Shown here: piece after piece, positions 16,086-24,279 of the stretch
How the letters are laid out: the number at the start of each line of letters is the position of its first letter
How positions within the stretch are numbered: the stretch's first letter is position 1
Assembly: GCF_011420305.2 (NCBI RefSeq)
Contig: NZ_CP061769.1
Span: forward strand, 788,501 to 852,500
Length of the DNA stretch: 64,000 nucleotides
Source: Nocardioides ochotonae
GTDB taxonomy: Bacteria; Actinomycetota; Actinomycetes; Propionibacteriales; Nocardioidaceae
Direction: 5' to 3'
Made by a program: the position numbers and the translations under genes
The notes under the pieces: model-generated
Databases searched by the model: none
What the model saw: only the letters and a program-made list of their open reading frames with translations
What the model was told of the DNA's origin: nothing

Positions 16086-18602
16086 CTACAGGAGGTCGAG
16101 GTCCTCCGGCGCCAGCGCCCGCTCGAACCGCCAGGCCGTGCCCTGCTTGCGGAGGGTGTGCCCGGACTCGGTCGGCCGGTCCTGCCACCGGCGCAGCCAG
16201 TGGCCGAGCGACTTGGCGTTGGGGCGGCCCCCGTGCGCGGGCCGGGGCAGCGCCCCGGCGAGGTCGCGGTCGAAGTCGCCCCGGGCGACCGCCTCGGCGG
16301 CCGTCCACGGCCGGGCCCCGAACTCGGCGCGGAGGAGGTCGAGGACGTCGGCGTCCTCGGCCTCCTCCAGCCCGCCCTCCCGGGCCGCCCCGCCAACCTT
16401 CCCCGGCACCCCGGCCCAGGCGAGGATGCCCTGCGTGGCGCGGGTCCACCGCGCGTAGTCGTCCGACCGGCCCGGGTCCGACGACGGCCGCCCGGCCTGG
16501 TGCCACCCGACGACCAGCGTGAGCAGCGCGCCGAGCAGGTCGCCCCGGCGCTCCTCGACCCACGGCTTGAGGTCGATCGCGAACCGGCGCTCCTCGGGCC
16601 GGGCCACCCCGGCGTCGATCGTCACCCACCGCACCCGGCGCCGCATGTCGCCGCCGAACGTCAGGTTGTTGCCGGTGACGGTCCAGACCCGGTCGTTGGT
16701 CAGGGTGGCCTCCTCGTTGCCGCCGAGCAGCCGGTCGGTCCACTCGCCCGACGTCAGGAGGCCGTCGAACCGGGAGGACGCGAACGGCCCGCTGAGGTTG
16801 TCGAAGGTGACCACCGGGCCGGTCGTCTGGTCGAGGATCGTCGTGATCTGCTTGCGCAACTCGTCGTCGCTCCGGGGCATCTCGGCCCGGAAGACGCCGC
16901 CGTGGACGGCGCGGAGGATCCAGGCGAGGTACGACTTCCCGGACCCGGGCGTCGGCGCGCCGATCGCGAACAGCGGGTACGGCGGCCCGGCCACCTCCCG
17001 GAGCAGCGGGGTGAGCAGCGCGGCCAGGTACGTCGCCCGGTCGTCGTGGGTGACGAACGGGAACCCCGCGGTGGGGCCGCCGCCGGGCGGCCCGAGCAGC
17101 GCGTCGAGCAGCGCGACGGCCTCCGCGGCCTGGGCGCGGGTGACCTCGCCCCGGGGCACCGGGACGTCGATCTCGGGCAGGAGGAGCACCCCCGTCGCCG
17201 CGTCGTAGCCGGGCTCGGCGAGCACCGACCCGTCCGCGAGGACCAGGGGCGTGTGCACCACGGCGCGCAGCGCGCGGGCCCCGGTGACGTACTCCGGCGA
17301 GCCGAGGAGCAGCGCCGCCGTGTCGGTGGGGAGCACCGCGGCCTTCTCCTGGGCGACCCGCTGCCCCTGGGGCGTGACCATCTTGAACACGTCGGCGTTG
17401 TGCGCGACGAGCGCGCGCAGCGCGGGGCCGTCGAGCCGCCGGACCTGCGCGGCCCCGTCCTCGTCGTACACCACCGAGCCGTCCTCGTACTGCCGACTGC
17501 CGGTGGGCTCGACGTACCCGTCCTCGCCCTGGCGCGGGGTGTAGACGAGGCTGCCGTCGCGCCGGAACACTCCGGACAGCGACCCGGTGCCGAGCGCCCG
17601 GCACGCGGCCTTGTACGCCGCGTCCGGGTTGGTGACGTCGAGCCGGACCTTCGGCCGGGCCTCCGGCTCACCGGGCTCGACCGAGAAGTCGGGCGGCGGG
17701 TTGGCCGCGGGGTCGCGGACGCCGGTGTCCCAGCCTCGGTCCAGCGTGTCGTTGGCCTTCCTCTCGTCGGGGTCCACGCCGATGTCGGCGAACACCTTGC
17801 AGACGAGGCCGCGGAGCGCGTCCGGGTCCAGGTCCTCGTCCGCGCAGTCGGGGGGCAGTTGCGCCCACAGGCCGCCGACGAGGACGCCGGTGTCGAAGAT
17901 GCGCGCGTTGCGCTGGCCGTGCTTCGCCTCGCCGAGCCAGCGCAGGGCGCCGTTGACGCGGCGGCGGACCTCGGCCGGGCGGAGGGTCGGGAGGTCGACG
18001 GCGGCAACCTCGGCGCGCTCCGCCTTCCTCAGCGCCTCGACCCACGGCTCGGGCAGCGCCGCGGTGACGGCGTCCCACCCGCCCGCGGGCGGGCCGGGCA
18101 GCGCGGCGTCGTCCGCGCCGTACCACCGGTAGGTGGCGCCGGTGTCGGGGTGCCGCGACGGCCAGGCGACGGCGTAGCGGGAGCCCCACCAGATCGTCTC
18201 GACGCCGTCGCCGACGTCCCGCCACTCCAGGCCGGCGGGCACCCGGTAGAAGGCGATCCGCGACCCGTCCTCACGGCTGGTGCTGCTGAGCGTGGGCGGC
18301 AGCGGCCCGAGCGCCACGGCCTTGAAGGCGACGGTCTGGTCGCCGCCGTTGCGGACGTCAACGTCGATGCCCACGACGTCCTCGGGCAGGCGCACGCCGA
18401 CGTTGCCGCCGGGGTTGTACTCGGCCAGGAAACGGAGGTCGGCGTCGGTGAAGGCGTGGACGCCGCGGTGCTTCTTCCCGGTGAAGCCCTCGACCGGGGG
18501 CTCCTTCGCCTTCGCGGGCAGCGACACCGGGGCCATGCCCGCGTCGCGGTACCGCTCGGCCGCGGCCTCGAACGGCCCGGCGGGGTGGAGGAACAGCGTC
18601 AT
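16086..18602 (-). CDS. Bifunctional primase-polymerase / helicase-type ATPase
   Basis: An 838-residue replication protein. The N-terminal part (about 1-200) is an AEP prim-pol domain: WxP-like opening, GVHAFTDADL, GNVGVRLPEDVVGIDVDV with catalytic D80 and D82, and a later HPDTGATYRWYG segment. The C-terminal half (about 520-760) is a P-loop ATPase: GAPTPGSGKS Walker A near residue 552, VVTFDN Walker B near 598, and TVTGNNLTFGGDMRRR as sensor/arginine region. This layout matches replication initiators of small plasmids, phages and satellites. It overlaps the 69-residue gene upstream by ATGA. It should prime and unwind DNA at the element origin, likely the inverted repeat just downstream. Confidence 0.9.
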   Translation of the reverse strand: MTLFLHPAGPFEAAAERYRDAGMAPVSLPAKAKEPPVEGFTGKKHRGVHAFTDADLRFLAEYNPGGNVGVRLPEDVVGIDVDVRNGGDQTVAFKAVALGPLPPTLSSTSREDGSRIAFYRVPAGLEWRDVGDGVETIWWGSRYAVAWPSRHPDTGATYRWYGADDAALPGPPAGGWDAVTAALPEPWVEALRKAERAEVAAVDLPTLRPAEVRRRVNGALRWLGEAKHGQRNARIFDTGVLVGGLWAQLPPDCADEDLDPDALRGLVCKVFADIGVDPDERKANDTLDRGWDTGVRDPAANPPPDFSVEPGEPEARPKVRLDVTNPDAAYKAACRALGTGSLSGVFRRDGSLVYTPRQGEDGYVEPTGSRQYEDGSVVYDEDGAAQVRRLDGPALRALVAHNADVFKMVTPQGQRVAQEKAAVLPTDTAALLLGSPEYVTGARALRAVVHTPLVLADGSVLAEPGYDAATGVLLLPEIDVPVPRGEVTRAQAAEAVALLDALLGPPGGGPTAGFPFVTHDDRATYLAALLTPLLREVAGPPYPLFAIGAPTPGSGKSYLAWILRAVHGGVFRAEMPRSDDELRKQITTILDQTTGPVVTFDNLSGPFASSRFDGLLTSGEWTDRLLGGNEEATLTNDRVWTVTGNNLTFGGDMRRRVRWVTIDAGVARPEERRFAIDLKPWVEERRGDLLGALLTLVVGWHQAGRPSSDPGRSDDYARWTRATQGILAWAGVPGKVGGAAREGGLEEAEDADVLDLLRAEFGARPWTAAEAVARGDFDRDLAGALPRPAHGGRPNAKSLGHWLRRWQDRPTESGHTLRKQGTAWRFERALAPEDLDLL

Positions 18603-18808
18603 CGCCCCTCACCTCCGGCGAGCAGCAGGGCGGCGAGTTCCCGGGCGTCGTCGGGGTCGATCGGCGACCTCGCCAGCGCGGCCGTGATCTGCTCCTGCAG
18701 CCTCGCGGCGGTGTCGAGCGCGAGGGCGTCGGCGACGACCTCCGGGGGCTCGCTGGCCTTGATGGCGCGCGCGTACGCGGCCAGGGTGGTGGTTCGCTTG
18801 GGGATCAC
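18599..18808 (-). CDS. 69-residue hypothetical protein upstream of the primase
   Basis: Begins with GTG at 18808 (VIPKRTTTLAAYARAIKASE), preceded by GGGCAGGACCACC; a TTG at 18832 would add eight residues. It is mostly helical and acidic in the C-terminal half (PIDPDDARELAALLLAGG). The stop overlaps the primase-polymerase start (ATGA), so translation is coupled. It could be a replication accessory protein. No known domain. Confidence 0.65.
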   Translation of the reverse strand: MIPKRTTTLAAYARAIKASEPPEVVADALALDTAARLQEQITAALARSPIDPDDARELAALLLAGGEGR

Positions 18809-18832
18809 GGTGGTCCTGCCCTTCGGTGGCAA

Positions 18833-19165
18833 CGATTACTCGTCCACGGCCCGGTGGTGGCCGTCCCGAAGGGCGTTCTCGGCGGTCGGGGCAGTCGTCG
18901 GGTGCTACGCCCGTACTCACATCCGAGGGTGACTGCCCGTCATCCCGCACCCCAATCATACCTAGGGTTCGGCCAAGCCGCTGCGGCCAGAGACGGCGCC
19001 GGGCCCCGGCCACTTCACCAAGGCGGCCGGGGACCCGAGCGGGTCGGGGGACGGGCAGGAACCCCGCGACAATCATCCCGCGGGCCGCCCCCGTGGGGCT
19101 CGGGGTTGGCCCAGGGTGCCCCGCTCTCTGCCGACCGGGGCGCCGGGGTACCCGACCCCTGGGGG
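18833..19165. other. 333-bp non-coding stretch of the element
   Basis: Lies between the start of the replication operon and the end of the terminase gene. It is extremely GC-rich except around AATCATACC near 18954-18962, which could be a promoter for the replication genes. Several G/C inverted stretches could act as terminators for the terminase operon. No convincing gene is seen on either strand. Confidence 0.5.
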
Positions 19166-20773
19166 TCAGCCCGCGGGCGGCGCAGCGTCGCTCGGCCGGG
19201 TGTCGGGGCGCGCCTGCTTCCTGCTTCCGCTGGCTGCACGCCCGGGCGCGGCCCAACCCCGCGCCCGGGCGTACGCGGCGAGGGCGTCCCGGACCGGCGC
19301 CCTCGCCGCCCGCGCCGCCTGCGAGGAGGACGAGAGGTCGCGCTGGCTGACCCTCACCCCCTCCCGCGCCGCGCCCCTGACCGGGGTCGCCCCGGACGCG
19401 TGCCGGACGCGCACCTGGGAGAGGGCGCCGACGTTGGTGACGTGAGGCATCCCGAAGTGGGGCCGCGACATCAGGAACTCCACGGCCATGCCGAGGGCGT
19501 CGGCCTGGTCGTCGTGGCCGTTGCCGCTGCTGTCCATCTGCACGGTCACCTTGCCCCCGGACGTCTTGGTCCTGACCACGACGGTCAGCAACTCGTCGGT
19601 CTGGTCCTTCACGTCGAGCAGGTCGATCCGGCGCTGTTCGAACGCCGACTGCAGCGCCGTCGTGCAGTTGTGGTTGTAGGCCACGCTGATCGTGACCGCC
19701 TCGATCAGCACCCCGGCGGCCTGGGCCTCCTGGACCATCAAACGGGCCTGGCTCGGGTCGATGCGGATCGGCGCGTGGCCGTAGTCCTCGTGCAGCCGAA
19801 CCAACTCGTCGCGGACCTCCGGCAGCGGCACCGGGCGGCCGAGCCGTGGCAGCCACCGGCGGACGGTGTCCTGGACGACGCGGTTGCCCTCGCGGTGGCA
19901 CACGGTGATGACCGACGCGTCGTGCGAGGTCCCGAGGTCGGCCGTGATCACGTACCCGTGCGCCGGGTCGTAGGGCCGCTCCCGCACGCCGTCCCGGACG
20001 GCGGCGGCCAGGTCCTCCTCGGTCACCAGCGCGTCCTCGGCGGACGTGAACTCGTTGAGATGGAACATGCGGTAGGCCGCGTGCGAGGACAGGCCCTCGC
20101 GCTGCCGCTCGAGGTCCTCTGGGGTGCGCCACGGCGCCGGGCCAGGCGCGAGGCTGTAGCGCCAGTGCCGCGACTTCTGGAACGTCGTCAGCCGCCCGTG
20201 AGCCCACGTGCCGACCGGCCCGGCCGAGGTCACGATCAGGATGCGGGCCCCGCCCTGCTTGGGCAGGCCGGAGTAGACGTGGTCCCAGAGGTCCTGGAAC
20301 GAGCCGGTGTCCTTCCAGTTGGCGAACTCGTCGAGGATCAGAAGGTGCGGGCTCGCGCCGAGCGCCGACGCGGCGTCCGACGTCTCGACGACGACCGCGG
20401 CCTCGGTGTCGACCCGCGTCGCGCCGTTGGCGGTGATCTTCAGCGGCGGGGCGTCGGCGGGCAGGTGGTCCGCGGCGACGCGGATCGCGGTCATGATCTT
20501 CCGGGCCTGGTCCTGGTCCACCGCGAACACCTGCACCACGCCGCTCGGAGGCACGTCCACGAGGAGCGACGCGAGCGCGGCGACCCCCGAATCGGTGGTC
20601 TTCATGTAGCCGCGGGCCCGCTGCCAGACGTGCTGTCGCGGGTCGTCCTCGGCGAGCAGCGCGTGCATGTCGGCCCGCTGCCGCGCGTCGGCGACGGAGC
20701 CCCACGGGACCGGCTCGGCCGAGCCCGCCACCACCCGGAGCGTCGTCGCCAGGGCGTACGCCGCCTCGCTCAC
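19166..20773 (-). CDS. terL: Phage-type terminase large subunit
   Basis: A 535-residue protein with the two TerL domains. ATPase: QRARGYMKTTDSG at residues 51-63 stands in for the Walker A loop (conserved K58-T59 but no canonical GxGKT), and LLILDEFANW near residue 145 is Walker B. Nuclease (RNase H fold): VITADLGTSHDASV near residue 275 and GHDDQADALGMAV near 420 hold the metal-binding acids. A basic, disordered tail follows. TerL packages DNA into procapsids by translocation and cutting. It is the last gene of a five-gene GTGA-coupled operon that has no small terminase, portal or capsid gene, so packaging would need a helper phage. Start is GTG at 20773 within the overlap. Confidence 0.85.
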   Translation of the reverse strand: MSEAAYALATTLRVVAGSAEPVPWGSVADARQRADMHALLAEDDPRQHVWQRARGYMKTTDSGVAALASLLVDVPPSGVVQVFAVDQDQARKIMTAIRVAADHLPADAPPLKITANGATRVDTEAAVVVETSDAASALGASPHLLILDEFANWKDTGSFQDLWDHVYSGLPKQGGARILIVTSAGPVGTWAHGRLTTFQKSRHWRYSLAPGPAPWRTPEDLERQREGLSSHAAYRMFHLNEFTSAEDALVTEEDLAAAVRDGVRERPYDPAHGYVITADLGTSHDASVITVCHREGNRVVQDTVRRWLPRLGRPVPLPEVRDELVRLHEDYGHAPIRIDPSQARLMVQEAQAAGVLIEAVTISVAYNHNCTTALQSAFEQRRIDLLDVKDQTDELLTVVVRTKTSGGKVTVQMDSSGNGHDDQADALGMAVEFLMSRPHFGMPHVTNVGALSQVRVRHASGATPVRGAAREGVRVSQRDLSSSSQAARAARAPVRDALAAYARARGWAAPGRAASGSRKQARPDTRPSDAAPPAG

Positions 20774-20973
20774 CGGCGCGCCTCCACGCTCAGCGCCCGG
20801 AGCCGGTCGCCCTGGGCGCCGAGCAGCGCGGCGCGAGCGGCGTCCGCGCAGGCGGCGCACGGCGGGATGACCAGCGGGTCGCCCGGGAGCCAGAGGCTCA
20901 TGTGCACGCGGACCCGGCACGTCTGGTCCCCGCACAGGCCGTCGATGTCGGCCCACTCCAGCGGGTCGTTCAC
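20770..20973 (-). CDS. 67-residue zinc-ribbon-like protein
   Basis: GTG start overlaps the stop of the gene upstream, and its stop overlaps the terminase start. Residues CGDQTC and CAAC supply four cysteines in the order expected of a small zinc ribbon: VNDPLEWADIDGLCGDQTC, then PPCAACADAARAALLGA. Likely a nucleic-acid or protein-binding adaptor of the terminase operon; no family assigned. Confidence 0.68.
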   Translation of the reverse strand: MNDPLEWADIDGLCGDQTCRVRVHMSLWLPGDPLVIPPCAACADAARAALLGAQGDRLRALSVEARR

Positions 20974-21776
20974 GGCAGCCTCGCCTCCAGCGCCGCGACG
21001 GCGGCGGCGAGGGCGGCCACCTTGGCCGCCAGGTCCTCGACCGTGGGCGGCGGTTCGGGCAGGCGGAACCCGCCGACCCATGCCCAGGGCTCGCCGGGCT
21101 CCAGACTCGTGGCCACCCACGGCTTGAGCCCCGGGGCCGTCATCTCCTCCGACCACGGCACCCCGGCGTGGCTCAGCGCGGCCCTCTCGACCAACGTGGC
21201 GCCGATCGCGCCGACCTCGTCGTGCACCTCGGAGCAGGTCGCGCAGAGGTGGCCGCTGACCAACCCCGGGCCGCGGGTGAGCGCGCCGGTCGTGACGGAG
21301 CGCCACGCGGCGGAGACGCCGACGCCGCACAGGAGGCAGCCGCGCGGGCCGTGGCCCGGCGGTGCCGCCGCCGGGGCCCTCCGGCCGCAACCTGCGGCGC
21401 GGTGGACCTTGGCGTCGAGGACCTTGACGTAGGCGGCCCGAAGGTCGGCCTTCAGTGCCTTCTCGACGTGCCCCCACGGCTTCCGCTGGGCGGCCCGGCC
21501 GTTGCGCGCCGCCGCGTCGTGAAGCACGTAGGCCGCGTCGATCCCCTCCTTGTCGAACGCCTCGGCGGCGAGCCGCCAGTCGCCCTCGTCCTTTCCGAGC
21601 ACGCGCAGGGCGGCGCGGACGGCGGCGCCGGGCTCGGCCGGGAGCAGCCCCTCGCACTCGGCACAGGTGCCGACCTCGTAGGCCGGGCCCCCGCGCAGGC
21701 CCGAGGGCGACTGCTTCTCCACGGTCTCGACGGCGCGGTCGGTCGCGACCCCGCACAGGCGGCACGGCGCGCTCAC
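20970..21776 (-). CDS. 268-residue protein with four CxxC knuckles
   Basis: Starts with GTG in a GTGA overlap and begins VSAPCRLCGVATD. Four CxxC pairs (CRLC, CAEC, CLLC, CATC) fall as two sets: CRLC/CAEC in the N-terminal 45 residues and CLLC/CATC near residues 165-200. This implies two zinc-binding modules joined by a helical region (EAFDKEGIDAAYVLHDAAARNGRA). The C-terminus is a short coiled-coil (VEDLAAKVAALAAAVAALEARL). The duplicated module looks like an internal duplication. No known family; possibly a partner of the terminase. Confidence 0.7.
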   Translation of the reverse strand: MSAPCRLCGVATDRAVETVEKQSPSGLRGGPAYEVGTCAECEGLLPAEPGAAVRAALRVLGKDEGDWRLAAEAFDKEGIDAAYVLHDAAARNGRAAQRKPWGHVEKALKADLRAAYVKVLDAKVHRAAGCGRRAPAAAPPGHGPRGCLLCGVGVSAAWRSVTTGALTRGPGLVSGHLCATCSEVHDEVGAIGATLVERAALSHAGVPWSEEMTAPGLKPWVATSLEPGEPWAWVGGFRLPEPPPTVEDLAAKVAALAAAVAALEARLP

Positions 21777-22006
21777 GACCGGGCCTCCTCGGCGAGGTAG
21801 AGGTCGATCAGGCGGCGGCGCTGGGCGGGGGCGCGCCGCTGCCACGTCGGGTCGGCGGCGGCCAGCGCCCGGACCGCCCGGGAACGCGCCGCGAAGTCGC
21901 CCCCGCGCCGCACCGATGACGACCCGGGCACCGCGACGGGGACCCGGGTGGGGCCCCGCCAGGGCTCGCCGTTGGCGAACCGGTAGGGCTCGATGGGCTT
22001 GCTCAC
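21773..22006 (-). CDS. 77-residue hypothetical protein
   Basis: GTG start (VSKPIEPYRFANGEPWRG) in a GTGA overlap with the 57-residue gene; stop overlaps the zinc-knuckle gene. The C-terminal half is Arg-rich and helical (RSRAVRALAAADPTWQRR, RRRLIDLYLAEEARS), compatible with DNA binding. Position before TerL could suit a small-terminase-like or head-completion factor, but no motif supports that. Confidence 0.62.
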   Translation of the reverse strand: MSKPIEPYRFANGEPWRGPTRVPVAVPGSSSVRRGGDFAARSRAVRALAAADPTWQRRAPAQRRRLIDLYLAEEARS

Positions 22007-22176
22007 CGCGCGCCACCGCCCCGGAGGAGTCGGGCCGCTTCGGCCGCGAGGGCCGTGGCCTGGGCGACCACGAGGTCGCGCTTGGCTGCGGCAACAACGG
22101 GATCGTCCTCGCGCCGCCAGCGGCGGAGGGCGGCGAGGCGGGCGCACGCGGCGCTCACGGTCGGGGGCTGGGACAT
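22003..22176 (-). CDS. 57-residue hypothetical protein, first gene of the terminase operon
   Basis: ATG at 22176 is preceded by a clear GAGGAAGG ribosome site. The peptide starts MSQPPTVSAACARLAALRRW and continues as an amphipathic Ala/Arg helix (AKRDLVVAQATALAAEAARLL). Its TGA overlaps the GTG of the next gene. It is shorter than most annotation cut-offs but the ribosome site and overlap make it convincing. Function unknown. Confidence 0.66.
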   Translation of the reverse strand: MSQPPTVSAACARLAALRRWRREDDPVVAAAKRDLVVAQATALAAEAARLLRGGGAR

Positions 22177-22266
22177 GGAAGCCTTCCTCTCACTTCAAGG
22201 CGTCGGCTTCCTCCCTCCAATTATGACGCGGCTTTGTCGGATGCGGTGCGCCCACCGCACAAGGGC

Positions 22267-22563
22267 CTAGACGCCGCCGCGCCCACCCTTGCCGCCGGAC
22301 GTTTTGGCGGCGTTGCCGCTGGTACGCGCGACTCGCTCGTTCTGTAGGGCCTGCCCGAGTTTGAAGTCGGCTTCGCGTTTGCGGCGCTCAGCGAAGGGCT
22401 TGTCCCGTTCGGCAGCGATGTCCGCGTACTCGCTCAGCGCGGACGAATCGACGTTGGTCGCGTACACGACCTCCTCGTCGACCACGACGCGGTACTTGCG
22501 CTCTGCCTCTGGCTCGAACTCCAGCCGAAGCCCCAGACGGTCGTTGCGTTTCAACACCTTCAC
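22267..22563 (-). CDS. 98-residue protein of unknown function, upstream of the R-M pair
   Basis: From GTG at 22563 the protein reads VKVLKRNDRLGLRLEFEPE, then RKYRVVVDEEVVYATNVDSS, a helical mid-part and a Lys/Gly-rich tail (KTSGGKGGRG). A longer start at 22644 would add unconserved residues through the control region. It is divergent from the methyltransferase gene and has lower GC than the terminase operon, so it may belong with the R-M cassette. No domain recognised. Confidence 0.55.
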   Translation of the reverse strand: MKVLKRNDRLGLRLEFEPEAERKYRVVVDEEVVYATNVDSSALSEYADIAAERDKPFAERRKREADFKLGQALQNERVARTSGNAAKTSGGKGGRGGV

Positions 22564-22635
22564 GGGCCCATTCTCCACGAGGCACCCGCGCGGCGAGCCG
22601 TGACCGCGGACGCCGTCTGAGCGGGTTATGGTTCC

Positions 22636-22653
22636 TTCGAACATCTGTTTGAA
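22636..22653. promoter_or_regulatory. Quasi-palindrome TTCGAACATCTGTTTGAA, candidate operator
   Basis: An imperfect inverted repeat (TTCGAAC versus TTCAAAC arms) lies 42 bp upstream of the methyltransferase start and between two divergent genes. R-M systems often have such operators for timing control. No control (C) protein with a helix-turn-helix is seen. Confidence 0.4.
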
Positions 22654-22694
22654 GAACCTGCCCGGTGCCTGCGTCAGAGAAGGGAACCCTCAGA

Positions 22695-23486
22695 ATGTCC
22701 TCCATGCAGTCCGAACTTTGGGAAGAGGGCCAGCCGCCGAAGACGGCGACGGGGCGCAAGCGCCCCGAGGGCGTAGCGACCTCCGATGTGGTGGTGAGTG
22801 CGACCATCGGCGGCAACGCGGAGATCTTCCCCGACATCCTTCGACTGCACGTGCCGGACGGCAGCAAGATCGCCGACGTGACCTTCGGTCAGGGCGCGTT
22901 CTGGCGCAAGATCGACGAGCATAAGTACGACGTCTACGGGACCGACATTCAGATGGGCGTCGACTGCCGGGCGCTGCCCTACAAGGACGGGGAGATGGAC
23001 TGCGTGGTCCTCGACCCGCCGTACATGGAGGGCCTGTTCCGAACGTCGGCGAAGAACATGGCGGGCTCGGGTACACACGCGGCGTTCCGCAAGGCGTACT
23101 CCGATGGTCAGGCCACCGAGCATGTCGAGGGTGCGCCGAAGTACCACGACGCCGTGGTTGACCTCTACTTGAAGGCGGGAGTCGAAGCCAAGCGCGTCCT
23201 CCGGAAGTACGGGGTGTTTATCGTCAAGTGTCAGGACGAGGTCAGTGCCAATCGGCAGCGCCTAACCCACGTCGAGTTGATCAACGCCTACGAGGCTGAC
23301 GGCTTCTACTGCAAGGACCTGTTCGTCGTGGTGCGGCCGAACCGGCCGGGCGTCGCCCGACTGGTGAAGCAAGAGCACGCACGCAAGGCACACTCCTACT
23401 TCCTGGTGTTCATCAAACGGAACCCGGAAGCCCCGAAGCGGATCCGGCCGACCGTGAAGGAAGCGCGCGAGATGGGGCTCGCCTGA
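22695..23486 (+). CDS. DNA methyltransferase (DPPY type) of a restriction-modification pair
   Basis: The 263-residue enzyme has SAM motif I as IADVTFGQGAFW (residues 59-70), an acidic YGTDI for motif II, and the catalytic motif IV DPPY at 107-110, which marks N6-adenine or N4-cytosine methylation. Motif order I then IV is as in the gamma/alpha-type groups. The C-terminal part (KRVLRKYGVFIVKCQDEV) is the methylase fold completion. AAGGGAA precedes the ATG at 22695. It ends 22 bp before the stop of the convergent endonuclease gene. It protects host DNA from that enzyme; target sequence is unknown. Confidence 0.85.
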   Translation: MSSMQSELWEEGQPPKTATGRKRPEGVATSDVVVSATIGGNAEIFPDILRLHVPDGSKIADVTFGQGAFWRKIDEHKYDVYGTDIQMGVDCRALPYKDGEMDCVVLDPPYMEGLFRTSAKNMAGSGTHAAFRKAYSDGQATEHVEGAPKYHDAVVDLYLKAGVEAKRVLRKYGVFIVKCQDEVSANRQRLTHVELINAYEADGFYCKDLFVVVRPNRPGVARLVKQEHARKAHSYFLVFIKRNPEAPKRIRPTVKEAREMGLA

Positions 23487-23508
23487 GCGCCCCTCAGTCG
23501 AACAGCGC

Positions 23509-24174
23509 CTACCTGCCGTCCTCGTCGAGAATTGCCTGGACGGGGGCCACCGGCTGCTGGCCACGCTCCCGCTCCTCGATGATCTCGTCGAACAGCACGA
23601 AGGGGTCCCGGGAGTAGGGCGGGGGAACGTCGAACGGCATTGGCTGAGTCGTCTTGATGAGGCTTCGCTGCTGCGTCAGTGTGTAGTGCCGCGCCGCGCC
23701 GCGAGTCGCGCCCTCCATGGTGAGCAGGTCCTCGTTCTTGCAGAAGGCGAAGTCCCACTTGCCCTCGAATGCGTGAATGTTCACGGCCACCACGTCGAAC
23801 TCTCCGACAAGGAGCGCGGTCGTGTGGACGGTCGAGCCGTCGTCGAAGACGACCGTCCGTGCGTCCGAGGCGTCGCACTGGTAGTGCGGCATCACCGACC
23901 CGTCACGCCTTCGCCGCATGCTGACCGTCTGGAGGCTCTTCACCTCTACGCCGATGCGGTGCCCCTTGTAGGTCAGCATCCAGTCGCCCTTTTCGGTCCG
24001 GTCGTGGTCGTCCGGCTTGTAGATCGCGCTGACGTCCGGGTGGTCCCAGAAGAACATGTTCCGGCACTTGACCTCGGCCGCGTAGCCCATGACGAACGAC
24101 CGCAGGCTCGGGTTGTCCGTGAGCAACTCGTTGATCTCGTCGTACGAGAGGTCCCAGTCCTCTAGGAAGCCCAC
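23509..24174 (-). CDS. Type II restriction endonuclease-like PD-(D/E)xK protein
   Basis: The 221-residue protein has a PD-(D/E)xK-type nuclease motif: D64 in EKGDWMLTYK, then E77-V-K79 in GHRIGVEVKS. Spacing is typical of type II enzymes. GTG at 24174 is preceded by AAAGGA. It faces the methyltransferase tail to tail, a classic R-M arrangement, and lies at the right end of the element. It should cut unmethylated DNA, defending the host or stabilising the element by post-segregational killing. Identification rests on the motif and the neighbouring methylase rather than overall similarity. Confidence 0.75.
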   Translation of the reverse strand: MGFLEDWDLSYDEINELLTDNPSLRSFVMGYAAEVKCRNMFFWDHPDVSAIYKPDDHDRTEKGDWMLTYKGHRIGVEVKSLQTVSMRRRRDGSVMPHYQCDASDARTVVFDDGSTVHTTALLVGEFDVVAVNIHAFEGKWDFAFCKNEDLLTMEGATRGAARHYTLTQQRSLIKTTQPMPFDVPPPYSRDPFVLFDEIIEERERGQQPVAPVQAILDEDGR

Positions 24175-24279
24175 GTCATTCAGTCCTTTACCTCGCCCCG
24201 TTGGGCTTGTGACCCTAGGGGCGCGGAGCGGGGCTGTCAGCGGTTCCAGAAAACGCCCTGCCGAACGCGGAGGTCGGAC

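Noticed and set aside
15618..18932. Open frame of about 1,100 codons on the plus strand opposite the primase-polymerase gene
   Set aside because: Composition is low-complexity Arg/Pro/Gly/Ala without motifs; it is an antisense shadow of a gene with clear catalytic motifs.
16086..24174. Integrative conjugative element
   Set aside because: No relaxase, FtsK/TraB-type translocase or type IV secretion genes are present; a terminase instead points to a phage-satellite-like lifestyle.
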